Source: an uncultured Fusobacterium sp. (GTDB lineage Bacteria > Fusobacteriota > Fusobacteriia > Fusobacteriales > Fusobacteriaceae). Taken from it: DNA of 49,642 bases. Positions 25,264 to 34,082 of the stretch are shown piece by piece; within the stretch, counting starts at the first letter, position 1; every line of letters starts with the position of its first letter. The DNA is taken from positions 1 to 49,642 of the forward strand of contig NZ_CAJKIS010000015.1 of the NCBI RefSeq assembly GCF_905200055.1, given 5' to 3'. Under the pieces are notes generated by a model. It did not search any database. It was not told where the DNA came from and worked only from the letters and a program-made list of their open reading frames with translations. A program made the translations under genes and the position numbers.

Positions 25264-26253
25264 TTAATCTTCATATCCATTAGGATGGTTTTTATGCCAG
25301 TTCCAAGCAGTTTCTATAATCTTATCTAAAGAATCAAATTTAGGTGTCCAATTTAATTCTTTCATAGCTTTTGCAGAAGTAGCAACAAGCTTAGCAGGGT
25401 CTCCAGCTCTTCTAGGAGAAACAACTGCTGGTATTGCATGTCCAGTTACTTTTCTAGCAACTTCAATAACTTGTTTAACAGAGAATCCTTCACCATTTCC
25501 TAAATTGAAAATAGCACTATCTCCACCATTATTTAATCTTTTTAAAGCAAGAATATGTGCATCAGCTAAGTCCATAACATGAATATAGTCTCTTATACAA
25601 GTACCATCTTCAGTAGGATAGTCATCTCCAAATATTCCTATGTGTTCTCTTTTTCCTAGAGCAACTTGAAGAATAATAGGGATTAAGTGACTTTCAGGAT
25701 CATGATCTTCTCCAATATTTCCTTCTGGATGAGCTCCAGCAACATTGAAATATCTAAGAGCAGTATATTTTATACCATAAGCTTTATCACACCATTTTAA
25801 CATTTTTTCAACTGCTAATTTACTTTCTCCATATGGGTTAGTAGGGAAAGTTTTATCAGTTTCAAGAATAGGAATATTTTCAGGTTCTCCATAAGTTGCT
25901 GCTGTTGATGAGAATACTATTTTGTTAACATTATGTTTTCTCATAGCTTTAAGTAAGCAAAGAGTTCCATAGAAGTTATTTTCAAAATATTTTAAAGGTT
26001 CACTAACACTTTCACCAACTAATGAGAAAGCAGCAAAATCAATAACACCATCTATCTTATTTTCAGAGAAAACTCTTTCCATAAATTCGTCATCTCTTAA
26101 ATCTCCAAGTACAAGTTTTGCTTTTTCATGTACAGCATCAACATGTCCAGTTTGAAGATTATCTAATACAATTACATCTTCTCCACTGTCTATAAGGGCT
26201 CTTGTAACGTGACTTCCAATATATCCAGCTCCACCACAAACTAAAATTGCCAT
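25264..26253 (-). CDS. galE: UDP-glucose 4-epimerase
   Basis: A 329-residue NAD-dependent short-chain dehydrogenase/reductase that interconverts UDP-galactose and UDP-glucose. The Rossmann motif GGAGYIG is at 7-13, the catalytic Ser/Thr lies in SSTAATYGE (115-123) and Tyr141-x3-Lys145 is the YxxxK pair. The length is standard. AGGAGGTC precedes the ATG. It is the last gene of the leftward galK-galT-galE operon, 56 bases after galT, and also supplies UDP-galactose for surface glycans. Confidence 0.95.
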   Translation of the reverse strand: MAILVCGGAGYIGSHVTRALIDSGEDVIVLDNLQTGHVDAVHEKAKLVLGDLRDDEFMERVFSENKIDGVIDFAAFSLVGESVSEPLKYFENNFYGTLCLLKAMRKHNVNKIVFSSTAATYGEPENIPILETDKTFPTNPYGESKLAVEKMLKWCDKAYGIKYTALRYFNVAGAHPEGNIGEDHDPESHLIPIILQVALGKREHIGIFGDDYPTEDGTCIRDYIHVMDLADAHILALKRLNNGGDSAIFNLGNGEGFSVKQVIEVARKVTGHAIPAVVSPRRAGDPAKLVATSAKAMKELNWTPKFDSLDKIIETAWNWHKNHPNGYED

Positions 26254-26309
26254 TTTTGACCTCCTAGAAATATCTATTTTCTATTATTATACATTAATTT
26301 AAAGAGATA

Positions 26310-27836
26310 TTAAAGAGAATTTACTTTTTCTATAAATCTAAGGAATCCATTTTTTCCTTCAGCATCTCTTTTATAAACTCCAGCATCTTCTAAAACTCTA
26401 GAGAAAGTAACTCCAACTTCATCTTTTAATATTTTTTCAACATTATCACTATTGATATCAGAATATTTATTATAAACTTTTTCAGCCCAAGCTAGATGTT
26501 TTTCAACTTTAGCATCATTTTTGATTTTTTCTGCATAATCATCTGCAACCATATATCTTCCTAAAATTTCTAATTCTTCTTTTAATCTTCCAGGAAGAAC
26601 TGCAAGTCCCATAACTTCAATAAGTCCAATATTCTCTTTTTTAATATTGTGAACATCTGCATGAGGATGGAAAATTCCAAGTGGATTTTCTTCATCTGTT
26701 CTATTGTTTCTTAAAACTAAATCAAGTTCAAATTTATCTCCTCTTCTTCTTCCAATAGGAGTAACAGTATTGTGAGGAGTATCTTCAGAGTGAGCTAAAA
26801 TTCCTAGAGATTCATCACTATATTCTCTCCAAGCATCTAAAATTTTAACAGCAAGATCAACTAATCTAGCTCTGTCAACACTTTTTATTCTAATAACAGA
26901 CATAGGCCATTTAACAATTCCAGCTTCAACATCTTCAAAACCTTTAAAAACAAGTTTAGTTTCTACAGGAGATTTTGCCATTGGAAATTCATGGTGTCCA
27001 CCTTGATAGTGATCGTGGCTTAGAATAGATCCTCCAACTATAGGTAGATCAGCATTTGAACCTAAGAAGTAGTGAGGTAGTTTTTCAACAAAAGTTGTAA
27101 TTCTATTAAAAGCATCTCTGTTTATTTTCATAGGTCTATGTTCACCAGCAAAAACAATAGCATGTTCATTGTAGTAAACATAAGGAGAATATTGTAAGAA
27201 CCATTCTTCACCAGCTAGATCAAATGGAATAACTCTATGATTTTGTCTTGCAGGGTGATTGAATCTTCCAGCATAACCTACATTTTCATAACAAAGAAGA
27301 CATTTAGGATATGCAGAAGGTGGAAGTAATCTCTCTTTTGCTATATCTCTAGGATCTTTTTCAGGTTTAGAAAGATTTACTGTGATCTCCATATCTCCAT
27401 ACTCTGTATTAGAAAACCAGTGCATATTTTTAGCTATTCTATCAGTTCTTATATAATTTGTTTTTTGTGCAAAAGAGTAGTAATCGTTAGTAGCAGCTTC
27501 TACCCCTTCTTTTTCACTAAGAGAATGGAATCTATCTATTATTTGAGTAGCAGTAGGAGTTAATTTTCCCATAATTTCAGTATCAAAAAGATCTTTAACA
27601 ACTATACTATCTTCAATAATATTGTTTTCAATAGCCCATTTACAAATATTTTCTAATATTTCATTTGGATATTTAGAAACTTCTCTATTAGCTAAATCTA
27701 CATTTTCCCAATCTTCAAGTTTTAAAAGATGCATAATTTCATTTCTAGATATAACAGCATCATATTTACCAATAAGATTGTTCTCTAATCCAAATTTAAG
27801 TAGCATTCCTACTTCTTCATATATATTTATACTCAT
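26310..27836 (-). CDS. galT: UDP-glucose--hexose-1-phosphate uridylyltransferase, type 2
   Basis: A 508-residue Leloir-pathway enzyme transferring UMP from UDP-glucose to galactose-1-phosphate. It belongs to the long Gram-positive-type GalT family, not the HxHxQ E. coli type: landmarks are PSAYPKCLLCYENVGYAGR, SHDHYQGGHHEFPM and FHPHADVHNIKKENIGLIEVMGLAVLPGRL. Its ATG overlaps the galK stop (TAATG), and AGGTGAT lies inside the end of galK, so translation is coupled. Confidence 0.95.
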   Translation of the reverse strand: MSINIYEEVGMLLKFGLENNLIGKYDAVISRNEIMHLLKLEDWENVDLANREVSKYPNEILENICKWAIENNIIEDSIVVKDLFDTEIMGKLTPTATQIIDRFHSLSEKEGVEAATNDYYSFAQKTNYIRTDRIAKNMHWFSNTEYGDMEITVNLSKPEKDPRDIAKERLLPPSAYPKCLLCYENVGYAGRFNHPARQNHRVIPFDLAGEEWFLQYSPYVYYNEHAIVFAGEHRPMKINRDAFNRITTFVEKLPHYFLGSNADLPIVGGSILSHDHYQGGHHEFPMAKSPVETKLVFKGFEDVEAGIVKWPMSVIRIKSVDRARLVDLAVKILDAWREYSDESLGILAHSEDTPHNTVTPIGRRRGDKFELDLVLRNNRTDEENPLGIFHPHADVHNIKKENIGLIEVMGLAVLPGRLKEELEILGRYMVADDYAEKIKNDAKVEKHLAWAEKVYNKYSDINSDNVEKILKDEVGVTFSRVLEDAGVYKRDAEGKNGFLRFIEKVNSL

Positions 27837-29011
27837 TAAAAATCACCTAACTTTCTACTTCCATCTCCAATTTTAGCAACATAGAAATCAGCAACTAAAC
27901 CAGTTTTAGCTGTATATTTTTCTCCAACAGATTTTTTAAATGATTCTATAAATTCATCTTTAACTATACTTACAGTACATCCACCAAATCCAGCTCCAGT
28001 CATACGAGCTCCGATAACTCCCTCAGCTTCCCATGCTGCTTCAACTAATGAGTCTAGTTCAAATCCTGTAACTTCATAGTCATCTCTAAGAGAGATATGA
28101 GATTGGTTCATTAGTTGTCCAAAAGCTTCAATATCTCCAGCATTTAATTTTTCAACAGCAACTTTTGTTCTTTCATTTTCAGTAACTGCATGTGTAGCTC
28201 TTTTTAGTTGTTCTTCATCAGTAATTAGATGTTTTATCTCGTTAAATCTTTCAACAGAAAGTTCTCCAAGGTATTTTATATCTATTCCATTTTCATTTAA
28301 AACTTTTACAGCAGCTTCACAAGATCCTCTTCTTTCATTATATTTAGAATCTGCTAGTCCTCTCTTTTTATTTGTATTTGCAATAACAATTGATGCTCCA
28401 TTTAAAACAACAGGTGCATATTGATAGTTTAAAGTGTTACAATCTAAAAGAATAGCATTATCTTTTTTACCCATTCCAATAGCAAATTGATCCATAATTC
28501 CACAATTTACACCGATAAATTTGTTTTCAGCTTTTTGAGAAAGTTTAACCATACTTATCATATCTACATCAAGATTAAATAGATCTTTTAGTATAACAGA
28601 AGTAGCAAGTTCAATAGATGCTGAAGAAGAAAGTCCTGCACCATTAGGAATATTTCCATAGAATAATACATCAAAACCACTATTTATATTAAATCCTGCT
28701 TCTAAGAAAGTTTTAATAACTCCTTTTGGATAGTTAGCCCAGTCATCTTGAGGTTCATTAATTAATCTGTCTAATGAAAATTCTATTATTCCTAGATTTT
28801 CAAAGTTTTTAGAGTACATTCTAAAAATATTGTCATTTCTTTTAACTGCAACAGCATATGTTCCAAAGTCTAAAGCACATGGAAATACAAATCCACCATT
28901 ATAATCTGTATGCTCTCCAATTAAGTTTACTCTACCAGGAGAAAAGAATACTTTTACATCTCCTTCGTATTTGTACAAAGTTTTAAAATCTTCAATTAAA
29001 CCTTTTATCAT
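27836..29011 (-). CDS. galK: galactokinase
   Basis: A 391-residue GHMP kinase that phosphorylates galactose. The galactose signature GRVNLIGEHTDYNGG is at 26-40, the ATP-binding PNGAGLSSSAS loop at 122-132 and the third GHMP motif GARMTGAGFGGCTVS near 330-345. GGAGGG precedes the ATG. It is the first gene of the galKTE operon, driven by the promoter and palindrome in 29049-29081, divergent from a ROK regulator. Confidence 0.96.
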   Translation of the reverse strand: MIKGLIEDFKTLYKYEGDVKVFFSPGRVNLIGEHTDYNGGFVFPCALDFGTYAVAVKRNDNIFRMYSKNFENLGIIEFSLDRLINEPQDDWANYPKGVIKTFLEAGFNINSGFDVLFYGNIPNGAGLSSSASIELATSVILKDLFNLDVDMISMVKLSQKAENKFIGVNCGIMDQFAIGMGKKDNAILLDCNTLNYQYAPVVLNGASIVIANTNKKRGLADSKYNERRGSCEAAVKVLNENGIDIKYLGELSVERFNEIKHLITDEEQLKRATHAVTENERTKVAVEKLNAGDIEAFGQLMNQSHISLRDDYEVTGFELDSLVEAAWEAEGVIGARMTGAGFGGCTVSIVKDEFIESFKKSVGEKYTAKTGLVADFYVAKIGDGSRKLGDF

Positions 29012-29048
29012 TTTTTACCCTCCACTATTTTTTAGTCAACTATGTCTG

Positions 29049-29067
29049 ATATAAGTATAACTTATAT
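29049..29067. promoter_or_regulatory. candidate operator over the galK promoter
   Basis: Perfect palindrome atataagt-ata-acttatat (8+3+8). It covers the galK -10 element and is the best dyad in the galK/ROK intergenic region. Binding by the neighbouring ROK protein would block galK. This is inference from position and symmetry. Confidence 0.5.
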
Positions 29068-29081
29068 TTATATTTTAACAA
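29054..29081 (-). promoter_or_regulatory. promoter of galKTE
   Basis: Minus strand: TTGTTA (29081-29076), 16-base spacer, TATACT (29059-29054), about 43 bases upstream of the galK ATG. Confidence 0.6.
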
Positions 29082-29131
29082 GAAAATTTAAATAAAAACA
29101 TAGGATCTTATTAAACTAAGTAAAATAAGTT

Positions 29132-29160
29132 TTGAGAAAATATAGAAAATATAGTATAAT
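29132..29160 (+). promoter_or_regulatory. promoter of the ROK regulator
   Basis: TTGAGA (29132-29137), 17-base spacer, consensus TATAAT (29155-29160), 37 bases before the ATG. Confidence 0.65.
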
Positions 29161-29196
29161 TATAGTATAAAAGAAATTCATCTAAAAGGGGAAAAA

Positions 29197-30375
29197 ATGA
29201 GGAAGAATAGTATAAAGATAAAAACATTAGAACTTATAAAAAATAGTAATGGAATATCAAGATCTGAATTAGCAAAAGAGCTAGATATAACTCCAGCAGG
29301 AGTAGGTAAAGTTGTAAATAAATTTCTTGAAAGTGGGATTATTGAAGAAACAAGTGTGGGAGTTTCAACTGGAGGAAGACGTCCTCTTATTTTGAAGATA
29401 AATGAGAAAAAAATAGGGGAGATTTTAGGAGTATCTCTAGCACCAAGATTTATTCAGATCGTTCTAGGAGATATTAGTGGAAAAATTTTGAAAAGCAAAA
29501 AATATTCTTTGAAAAAAAGATTACTAGAAAAGGAACATAATATTTTAGAACTTACAGAGAAACTTATTGAAAGAGAATTGAGAAAGAGAGAAAATATAAG
29601 CACTATATCCATAGTTGTAAATGGAATGGTAGATAGTAAAAATGGAATATCTATTTTTTCACCTCACTATAATTGGAAAAATATAAATTTAAAAAAAAGA
29701 TTTGAAGAAAAGTTTAAAATAAAAGTATTTGTTGAAAATGATGTTAGAGCAATGGCACTGACTGAAAAGATATTTGGATCATGTAAAGATAATCAAAACT
29801 TTGTAGTTATGAATATAGGAGATGGAGTTGGAGGAAGTATATTTTTAAATGATGCTCCTTATCATGGGTATGGTTCTATTTCTGGAGAGTTAGGACATAT
29901 GGTTGTAAGAAGAAATAGCCCAGAAAAATGTTCATGTGGGAAGAAAGGATGCTTAGAAACAGAAGTATCTAATGTAGCAATAATAAAGAAAATAACTTCT
30001 CAAATAAAATTAAACAATTATAGTAGTTTAAAAAATGTTTTAGTAGAAAAGGGAGCTTTAAGTATAAATGATATTTTAAAAGGTGTTGCTGAAAAGGATA
30101 TGTTGACTTTTAATATTGTATTAGAGGCTATACATATGATAGCTAATGCAATAGATGGAATTATTTCAGTAATAAATCCAGAGAAGATAGTTATGTTTGG
30201 AGAGATATTTCAAAATAAGTTTCTTTTTGAAACATTGGTAAATGAGATAAAAAAATTTACATTAGATGAACAATATTATGAGATAAAAAGATCTGAATTT
30301 TGTAAAAATATCTATGAGATAGCTCCATTAGCAGTTGTAAGTTATAAAATTTTTAAAGAGATGGATGAAGAGTAG
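29197..30375 (+). CDS. ROK family transcriptional regulator (NagC/XylR type), probable gal regulator
   Basis: A 392-residue regulator. An N-terminal winged helix-turn-helix (about 8-60, SRSELAKELDITPAGVGKVVNKFLE) is joined to a ROK sugar-binding domain with NIGDGVGGSIF, the ELGHM segment and the zinc cluster CSCGKKGCLE (about 247-256). The HTH plus ROK layout is that of NagC, Mlc and XylR. It is divergent from galKTE, with a palindrome between them, so repression relieved by a galactose-related sugar is the simplest model. Galactose as effector is inferred, not seen. Confidence 0.87.
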   Translation: MRKNSIKIKTLELIKNSNGISRSELAKELDITPAGVGKVVNKFLESGIIEETSVGVSTGGRRPLILKINEKKIGEILGVSLAPRFIQIVLGDISGKILKSKKYSLKKRLLEKEHNILELTEKLIERELRKRENISTISIVVNGMVDSKNGISIFSPHYNWKNINLKKRFEEKFKIKVFVENDVRAMALTEKIFGSCKDNQNFVVMNIGDGVGGSIFLNDAPYHGYGSISGELGHMVVRRNSPEKCSCGKKGCLETEVSNVAIIKKITSQIKLNNYSSLKNVLVEKGALSINDILKGVAEKDMLTFNIVLEAIHMIANAIDGIISVINPEKIVMFGEIFQNKFLFETLVNEIKKFTLDEQYYEIKRSEFCKNIYEIAPLAVVSYKIFKEMDEE

Positions 30376-30404
30376 AAATATATAAAGGAAGCAAAGGAAA
30401 AAAC

Positions 30405-30433
30405 TTGTAAATTATTATAAAGTAAGGTAAAAT
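30405..30433 (+). promoter_or_regulatory. promoter of obg
   Basis: TTGTAA (30405-30410), 17-base spacer, TAAAAT (30428-30433), 40 bases before the ATG. Confidence 0.6.
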
Positions 30434-30473
30434 ATATTGATAAAAAATAAATTTTAGGAGTGAAAAAAGATAG

Positions 30474-31760
30474 ATGTTTATAGATGAAGTTATAGTAACA
30501 GTGAAGGCTGGGAATGGTGGAGATGGTTCAGCAGCTTTTAGAAGAGAGAAGTATATTCAATTTGGTGGACCAGATGGTGGAGATGGTGGAAATGGAGGAA
30601 GTGTAATATTTGTTGCAGATCCTAACATCAACACTTTAATTGACTTTAAATATAAAAAAGTATTTAAAGCTGAGAATGGAGAAAATGGACAAAAGAAACA
30701 GATGTATGGAAAAACAGGAGCAGATTTAATAATTAAAGTTCCTGTTGGAACACAAGTAAGAGATGTAGAAACTGGAAAACTTTTATTAGATATGAATGTT
30801 CCTGGAGAGCCTAGACTACTTTTAAAAGGTGGAAGAGGTGGAGCAGGAAATGTTCACTTTAAATCTGCTACAAGAAAAACACCTAAAATAGCTGGAAAAG
30901 GTAGAGAGGGAGTAGAAATAAAAGTTAAACTTGAATTGAAACTTTTAGCTGATATAGCTCTTGTAGGATATCCATCAGTTGGAAAATCAAGCTTTATCAA
31001 TAGGGTATCAGCAGCTAACTCTAAAGTTGGAAGTTATCACTTTACAACTCTTGAGCCTAAATTAGGTGTTGTTAGATTAGAAGAGGGAAAATCATTTGTA
31101 ATAGCTGATATTCCAGGACTTATTGAGGGTGCTCATGAGGGAATTGGACTTGGAGATAAGTTCTTAAGACATATTGAAAGATGTAAAATGATATTTCATC
31201 TAGTTGATGTGGCAGAGATAGAGGGAAGAGATGCTATAGAGGACTATGAAAAAATAAATGAAGAGTTGAGAAAATTCAGTGAAAAATTATCAAATAAAAA
31301 GCAAATAGTTCTTGCAAATAAGATGGATCTATTATGGGATATGGATAAATATGAGAAATTTAAAGCTCATGTAGAGGCTCAAGGAAATGAAGTTTATCCT
31401 ATTTCAGTAATCTTAAATGAAGGAATAAGAGAAGTACTATTTAGAAGTTATGATATGTTACAAAAAATTGAAAGAGAGCCATTAGAAGAAGAAGTAAATG
31501 TAAATGAAGTATTGAGAGAGATAAAAGGAGAATCAGAGGACTTTGTAATCACTCAAGATGAAGAGGGAACTTATGTAATAGAAGGAAGAATTCTTGATGA
31601 AGTTCTTGCTAAATATGTTATTACAATGGATGAAGATTCTATTATTAACTTCTTACATATGATGAGATCTCTTGGATTAGAAGAGGCTATGAGAGATGCA
31701 GGTATCCAAGATGGAGACAATGTAAGAATAGCTGATGTAGAGTTTGAATATGTAGAATAA
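30474..31760 (+). CDS. obgE: GTPase Obg/CgtA
   Basis: A 428-residue essential GTPase acting in 50S ribosome assembly and stress response. It has the glycine-rich Obg fold (1 to about 157, with GPDGGDGGNGGSV), the G domain starting at GYPSVGKSS (P-loop about 165-172), switch II DIPGLIEGAHEGIGLG, NKMD, and a C-terminal OCT domain of about 80 residues typical of Firmicutes-type Obg. The start follows AGGAGTG. It has its own promoter and a terminator before miaA. Confidence 0.96.
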   Translation: MFIDEVIVTVKAGNGGDGSAAFRREKYIQFGGPDGGDGGNGGSVIFVADPNINTLIDFKYKKVFKAENGENGQKKQMYGKTGADLIIKVPVGTQVRDVETGKLLLDMNVPGEPRLLLKGGRGGAGNVHFKSATRKTPKIAGKGREGVEIKVKLELKLLADIALVGYPSVGKSSFINRVSAANSKVGSYHFTTLEPKLGVVRLEEGKSFVIADIPGLIEGAHEGIGLGDKFLRHIERCKMIFHLVDVAEIEGRDAIEDYEKINEELRKFSEKLSNKKQIVLANKMDLLWDMDKYEKFKAHVEAQGNEVYPISVILNEGIREVLFRSYDMLQKIEREPLEEEVNVNEVLREIKGESEDFVITQDEEGTYVIEGRILDEVLAKYVITMDEDSIINFLHMMRSLGLEEAMRDAGIQDGDNVRIADVEFEYVE

Positions 31761-31764
31761 AAAT

Positions 31765-31793
31765 AAAAAGCTGAATTTTTATTCAGCTTTTTT
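31765..31793 (+). terminator. terminator of obg
   Basis: Perfect twelve-base arms aaaaagctgaat (31765-31776) and attcagcttttt (31781-31792), loop tttt, T-run at the end. Only 19 bases separate it from the miaA start, so miaA probably depends on read-through. Confidence 0.85.
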
Positions 31794-31811
31794 GTGCTAG
31801 AAAGGAAGAGT

Positions 31812-32714
31812 ATGATAAAAGGTTTAGTAATTGCAGGACCTACTGGAGTAGGGAAAACAGATCTTTCTATAAAATTAGCAAAGTTATTAGATGCAGATAT
31901 AATTTCTGCTGATTCTGCTCAAATTTATAAAGGGATGGATATAGGAACTGCAAAGATAACAGCTGAAGAGATGCAAGGAGTAAAACACTATATGCTTGAT
32001 GTAGTTGAACCTATAAAAAAATATAGTGTTGGTGATTATCAAACAGCAGTTGATAATATTTTAAATGAGAAAGAAAAAGAGAATAAAAATATTATTCTTA
32101 CTGGGGGAACAGGGTTATATATAGGTTCTATAACAGAGGGATTATCTGATCTTCCAGCAGGAGAGCCACTTTTAAGAGAGGAACTTTTAAAATTAGATAG
32201 TGAAGAACTATATAAAAAACTTATGGAATTAGATCCTCAAGCTGCTCAAGATATTCATATTAACAATAGAAGAAGAGTTGAACGTGCAGTGGAAGTTTGT
32301 CTATTAACAGGAGATAAATTCTCTGTTCTATCTAAAAAAAATATAAAAAATAATAATTATAATTTTTTTAAAGTGGCTTTAGAAAGAGATAGAGAATATC
32401 TATATGAAAGAATAAATTTAAGAGTAGATATAATGTTAGAAAAAGGATTAGAACAAGAAGTTAGAGACCTTTATGAAAAGTATGGAGAGAATTTAAGAAA
32501 AATAAATATAATAGGGTATACAGAGTTAATAGAGTATTTTAATGGAAAAGTTACATATGAAGAAGCAGTTGAAAATATAAAAAGAAATTCTAGAAGATAT
32601 GCTAAAAGACAATTTACTTGGTTTAAAAATGATCCAACATATGTATGGTTTGACTTAGATAAATTAAGTGAAGAAGAGATTATAAATAGTATTATGAGTG
32701 AATTAAACTTATGA
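31812..32714 (+). CDS. miaA: tRNA dimethylallyltransferase
   Basis: A 300-residue enzyme adding a dimethylallyl group to A37 of tRNAs reading UNN codons. The P-loop GPTGVGKT lies at 9-16, then DSAQIYKGMDIGTAK (substrate A37 recognition) and the tRNA-binding RRYAKRQFTWF near the C-terminus. AAGGAAG selects the ATG at 31812; an in-frame start at 31794 would overlap the obg terminator tail. Confidence 0.95.
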   Translation: MIKGLVIAGPTGVGKTDLSIKLAKLLDADIISADSAQIYKGMDIGTAKITAEEMQGVKHYMLDVVEPIKKYSVGDYQTAVDNILNEKEKENKNIILTGGTGLYIGSITEGLSDLPAGEPLLREELLKLDSEELYKKLMELDPQAAQDIHINNRRRVERAVEVCLLTGDKFSVLSKKNIKNNNYNFFKVALERDREYLYERINLRVDIMLEKGLEQEVRDLYEKYGENLRKINIIGYTELIEYFNGKVTYEEAVENIKRNSRRYAKRQFTWFKNDPTYVWFDLDKLSEEEIINSIMSELNL

Positions 32715-32742
32715 TTAACTGACGTAAAGTGCAATTAAATTC

Positions 32743-32771
32743 TTGATAAAAAGATAGTGATATGGTATTAT
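32743..32771 (+). promoter_or_regulatory. promoter of the lipoprotein/partner-switch/rny run
   Basis: TTGATA (32743-32748), 17-base spacer, TATTAT (32766-32771) preceded by TATGG (extended -10), 25 bases before the lipoprotein ATG. Confidence 0.6.
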
Positions 32772-32795
32772 TAATATGATAGGGAATAGGTAGAT

Positions 32796-33308
32796 ATGAA
32801 TATAAGGAAGATTTTTATTTGGATTGTTTCAATCTTTTTTTTAACAGGTTGTTCAAATATAAGTAATAAAAATTTTAATAATAAAAGAGAAGAAATTTAC
32901 AGAAACTTATATGAAAATTGGCAGATAGAAAAACTAGAAACTGAATTATCAAAGGAGGATAATCAAGATTTAGTTTTGAAATATAAAGGGCTAATAAAGG
33001 AGCAACAGAGGAATAAAAAAAGCCTAGAAATATTGACAGATGAGATAAAACAAGAGTTAGCTAATGGAAATACAAGTAAATTAAAAAATACATTGGATTC
33101 ATCTTTAAAAAATATATTTGTAGGAAATGAAATAGAGAAAGTAGATTTTTCCAAAATAAAAATATTTATTAATAAACCCAAATTCTTCAAAAATAGTGCA
33201 AATAATGTGATTGCTTTTATTGTTGAAGATAGAACTATATACTTTGATGTCTATTTTTCATTGAAGAGTGGAGAATGGAAAATAACAAAATTTAAAGAGA
33301 GAAGGTGA
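32796..33308 (+). CDS. putative lipoprotein of unknown function
   Basis: A 170-residue protein with a lipoprotein signal: basic MNIRK, a hydrophobic stretch and LTGC with the lipid-bearing Cys at 19. The mature part has a charged helical stretch (about 30-95) followed by a beta-rich end (IKIFINKP, AFIVEDRTIYFDVYFSL, WKITKF). That end resembles small cystatin- or NTF2-like domains, but I cannot assign a family. Its stop overlaps the ribosome site of the anti-sigma-like gene, so the two are coupled. It might act as the envelope sensor or output of that pair; this is speculation. Confidence 0.7.
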   Translation: MNIRKIFIWIVSIFFLTGCSNISNKNFNNKREEIYRNLYENWQIEKLETELSKEDNQDLVLKYKGLIKEQQRNKKSLEILTDEIKQELANGNTSKLKNTLDSSLKNIFVGNEIEKVDFSKIKIFINKPKFFKNSANNVIAFIVEDRTIYFDVYFSLKSGEWKITKFKERR

Positions 33309-33314
33309 TAATAG

Positions 33315-33707
33315 GTGAAAAATATTATAAAAATGACTATTCCTTCTTCTTTAGAGAATTTATCTTTAATTAGAGCCTTAGTAAAAACTTATCTTGAATT
33401 ACAACATATAAATGAAAAAGATGTGTTTCAACTTTTATCTGTTGTAGATGAACTGTCAACTAATGTAGTTGAACATGGATATAAATATAAACCAGGAGAT
33501 ATCATTTTAGAAATTCAAAGATCAAATGATGTAATCCAATTAGTAGTGGAAGATAATGGTGTAGGTTTTGATGAAGAAAAATTGAGTAAAGAAGAGGGTG
33601 GAATGGGGCTATATATAGCTAGAGCCATCGCAGATAATTTTAAAATAGAAAAGAAATTAAATGGAACATTGTTTAAAATAGAAAAGAAAATCAAGGAGGT
33701 TATATAA
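33315..33707 (+). CDS. RsbW/SpoIIAB-like anti-sigma factor kinase
   Basis: A 130-residue GHKL-fold serine kinase of the HATPase_c_2 family. The N-box is DELSTNVVEHGY (45-56), the G1 box is EDNGVGFD (79-86) and the G2 box is GGMGLYIA (95-102). Such proteins bind a sigma factor or another partner and phosphorylate an anti-anti-sigma protein. The start is a GTG with AAGGTG seven bases upstream. The STAS partner follows after three bases. No sigma-factor gene is in the window, so its target is unknown. Confidence 0.86.
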   Translation: MKNIIKMTIPSSLENLSLIRALVKTYLELQHINEKDVFQLLSVVDELSTNVVEHGYKYKPGDIILEIQRSNDVIQLVVEDNGVGFDEEKLSKEEGGMGLYIARAIADNFKIEKKLNGTLFKIEKKIKEVI

Positions 33708-33710
33708 AAA

Positions 33711-34058
33711 ATGGTAGTAAATTTTGATATAATTGAGAAAAATGTAGGAGATATAAAGGTTATAAAGGTTATAGGAGAGCTAGATGCCTTAGTTGCACCT
33801 AAATTAAAAGAAAGAATTACTAAACTTGTTGAAATGGATAATACTAAATTTATAATAGATTTTGAAGAATTAGTACATATAAATAGTTTAGCAATGGGAA
33901 TCCTTAGAGGGAAATTAAAAGTTGTTAAAGATATGGGTGGAGATATTAAACTTATAAAATTAAATGAAAATATTAAAACTATATTTGAAATGATCGGATT
34001 AGATGAAATATTTGAAATATATGAAACAGAAGAGGAAGCAGTAGCAAGTTTTAAATAA
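33711..34058 (+). CDS. STAS-domain anti-anti-sigma factor (RsbV/SpoIIAA-like)
   Basis: A 115-residue single STAS domain. The phosphorylatable Ser of SpoIIAA (Ser58 in DSSG) corresponds to Ser59 here in a HINSLAMG context, so the following Ser-Gly is replaced by Leu-Ala. AAGGAGGT lies ten bases before the ATG. It is coupled to the kinase gene and is the predicted substrate that releases the kinase's bound partner. RNase Y follows 24 bases later. Confidence 0.87.
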   Translation: MVVNFDIIEKNVGDIKVIKVIGELDALVAPKLKERITKLVEMDNTKFIIDFEELVHINSLAMGILRGKLKVVKDMGGDIKLIKLNENIKTIFEMIGLDEIFEIYETEEEAVASFK

Positions 34059-34082
34059 ATTGATGATGGAGAAGGATAAAAT

